Shown: piece after piece, positions 5,736 through 6,794 of the stretch
Layout: each line of letters opens with the position of its first letter
Numbering within the stretch: position 1 is the first letter of the stretch
From: Acidobacteriaceae bacterium
GTDB taxonomy: Bacteria; Acidobacteriota; Vicinamibacteria; Vicinamibacterales; CAVVIG01
Length of the DNA stretch: 6,794 nt
Direction of reading: 5' to 3'
Assembly (NCBI GenBank): GCA_031274845.1
Contig: JAISPN010000204.1
Span: forward strand, 1 to 6,794
The notes under the pieces: model-generated
Database searches by the model: none
The model's input: the letters and a program-made list of their open reading frames with translations, nothing else
Told to the model about the DNA's origin: nothing
Translations under genes and position numbers: made by a program

Positions 5736-6665
5736 ATGACTGAGGAACGGAAGGTACACACGCTCGCGGCGGGTGTGTCGTATATCGATCTGGAATTTCT
5801 GGGGCGGCGCCGGGCGATTGCGAGCGCGATTCTTACTGGCGCTGGCGAAGTGGCGATTGTCGATTGCGGGCCGTCGACGACGCTGTCGACGCTACGGGCG
5901 CGGTTGGCGGATCTGGGACTGACCATCGCCGACATCACGCACCTGCTCATCACGCACATTCACCTCGATCATTCAGGCGCGGCGGGCGGGCTCCTCGAAG
6001 AGAACTCGCGCATCCGCGTGCTCGTACACGAACGGGGGGCGCCGCACATGGTGGACCCGTCGAAGCTGGTGTCGAGCGCGGCGCGGTTGTACGAAGGGCA
6101 GATGGACTCGCTGTGGGGCGCGATTCTGCCGGTGCCGGCGTCCGCGTTGACGGTGTTGACTGGTGGCGAGCGGATCACTGTCGCGGGACGTGGCCTTGAT
6201 GTCGCGTATACGCCCGGTCACGCATCGCATCACGTGCGCTATCTGGATCGCGACACAGGGATTGCGTTTGTTGGCGATACCGCTGGACTCAGAGTCACCG
6301 TGTCGGGGCCGCCGCTTCCGCCGACACCGCCGCCAGACATCGACCTCGAACTCTGGAGCGCCAGTCTCGCGACGATCGAGCGCTGGCGTCCCGATACGCT
6401 CTTCCTGACACACTTCGGTCCGTCGTCACCGGTGACTGTGCACCTGAGCGATCTTCGCGACCATCTCGAACAGGCGGCGAGGTGGGCGAAGGAATCGCTG
6501 GCGCTGGAGGGGGACGATCGTGAGAAAGAGGCGTGGTTCATCGAGCGGATGCGGCGCGATCTGCGCGCGCGTGTCAGCGAACCCGACGCGTCTACTTACG
6601 AGATGGCGGGACGTTTCGATTTGAGCTGGCGCGGTCTCGCACGCTACCTGCGAAAACGCGCCTGA
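5736..6665 (+). CDS. Metallo-beta-lactamase-fold hydrolase, 309 aa
   Basis: The full set of MBL-fold metal ligands is visible: D43 in IVDCGP; the HxHxDH motif THIHLDHSG (H74, H76, D78, H79); H162 in YTPGHASHH; D181 in VGDTAG; and H226 in THFGP. Such enzymes bind two metal ions, usually zinc or iron, and hydrolyse thioesters, lactones, phosphodiesters or related substrates. The THFGP ending and the C-terminal helical region (about 235-309, rich in Arg and Glu) fit the general MBL hydrolase group and not true beta-lactamases. There is no signal peptide, so it is cytoplasmic. The substrate is not predictable. The start is 29 nt after the HTH gene, same strand, so the two are likely cotranscribed. 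The ribosome binding site is weak (GAGAAG at 5711-5716 is distant), which may mean translational dependence on the upstream gene. Confidence 0.93.
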   Translation: MTEERKVHTLAAGVSYIDLEFLGRRRAIASAILTGAGEVAIVDCGPSTTLSTLRARLADLGLTIADITHLLITHIHLDHSGAAGGLLEENSRIRVLVHERGAPHMVDPSKLVSSAARLYEGQMDSLWGAILPVPASALTVLTGGERITVAGRGLDVAYTPGHASHHVRYLDRDTGIAFVGDTAGLRVTVSGPPLPPTPPPDIDLELWSASLATIERWRPDTLFLTHFGPSSPVTVHLSDLRDHLEQAARWAKESLALEGDDREKEAWFIERMRRDLRARVSEPDASTYEMAGRFDLSWRGLARYLRKRA

Positions 6666-6690
6666 CGCGCCAGCCATGTGGCGCGTCAGG
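6661..6690. terminator. Strong hairpin overlapping the hydrolase stop codon; probable bidirectional terminator
   Basis: CCTGACGCGCCA (6661-6672) and TGGCGCGTCAGG (6679-6690) form a perfect 12-bp stem with a 6-nt loop. The TGA stop of the hydrolase gene (6663-6665) lies inside the left arm. The hairpin sits between convergent genes, the place for a shared transcript end. It lacks a T-run on either side, as is common in GC-rich bacteria, so termination or 3'-end stabilisation are both possible. Confidence 0.6.
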
Positions 6691-6692
6691 GC

Positions 6693-6718
6693 ATTGGCCG
6701 CGAGGATTGGCCGTTAGG
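6693..6718. repeat. 13-bp imperfect tandem duplication at the end of the minus-strand gene
   Basis: ATTGGCCGCGAGG (6693-6705) is followed directly by ATTGGCCGTTAGG (6706-6718), matching at 11 of 13 positions. The two differing bases in the second copy form part of the TAA stop codon (6716-6714, minus) of the convergent gene. The duplication may therefore have affected where that protein ends. Confidence 0.5.
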
Positions 6719-6794
6719 CCACGTGCGCTAGTAGCGTCGTCAGCGCTTGTTCGAGGACGCGCGCATCGGGACGCGGCAGATGGAGATGAATGGC
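6714..6794 (-). CDS. C-terminal fragment of a minus-strand gene, unknown product
   Basis: The last 26 codons and a TAA stop are visible, the rest lies beyond the window. The frame reads AIHLHLPRPDARV followed by an amphipathic helix LEQALTTLLAHVA, which has the look of a natural protein end: a beta strand, a turn, then a helix with regularly spaced Leu. The other two minus-strand frames read less like protein; one stops within 54 nt and the other is rich in Arg, Ser and Cys. The stop is followed by the hairpin shared with the hydrolase gene. No family can be named from so few residues. Confidence 0.45.
   Translation of the reverse strand, partial: AIHLHLPRPDARVLEQALTTLLAHVA

Overview
The window is GC-rich bacterial DNA. 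The best guess for the host is a member of the Acidobacteriota (perhaps a Vicinamibacteria-like lineage). This rests on composition and on the large secreted protein that joins a YncE-like beta-propeller to a phosphoesterase, an architecture I associate with that phylum. It is an inference from style, not a phylogenetic result.

Layout from left to right. (1) Positions 1-329, minus strand: the N-terminal part of a DJ-1/PfpI-family protein, cut by the window edge inside the codon expected to encode the catalytic cysteine. (2) 396-752, plus: a 118-residue protein of unknown function, divergent from the first gene, with a promoter placed so that its mRNA would begin at the GTG start codon (leaderless). 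(3) 801-886, plus: a complete tRNA-Leu with anticodon UAA. (4) 887-1151: a non-coding stretch with a 12-bp palindrome and a long stem-loop just before a strong ribosome binding site. (5) 1152-1370, plus: a 72-residue single-pass membrane protein of unknown function. (6) 1445-4474, minus: the 1009-residue exported bifunctional YncE-like/alkaline-phosphatase-family protein, which fills nearly half the window. (7) 4475-5013: a 539-nt intergenic region between divergent genes, holding an imperfect GC-rich inverted repeat that may be REP-like. (8) 5014-5706 and 5736-6665, plus: a likely two-gene operon. The first gene encodes a RodZ-type helix-turn-helix protein joined to a short RDD-like membrane domain. 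The second encodes a metallo-beta-lactamase-fold hydrolase with a complete metal-binding set. (9) 6661-6794: a perfect 12-bp hairpin that includes the stop codon of the hydrolase gene, a 13-bp tandem duplication, and the C-terminal tail of a convergent minus-strand gene.

Most of the content is ordinary chromosomal housekeeping or accessory material. I see no transposase, phage gene, CRISPR array or defence system. The points most worth a second look are the HTH plus short-RDD fusion and its hydrolase partner, the structured leader before the small membrane protein, the leaderless gene at 396, and the possible REP-like element at 4576-4632.
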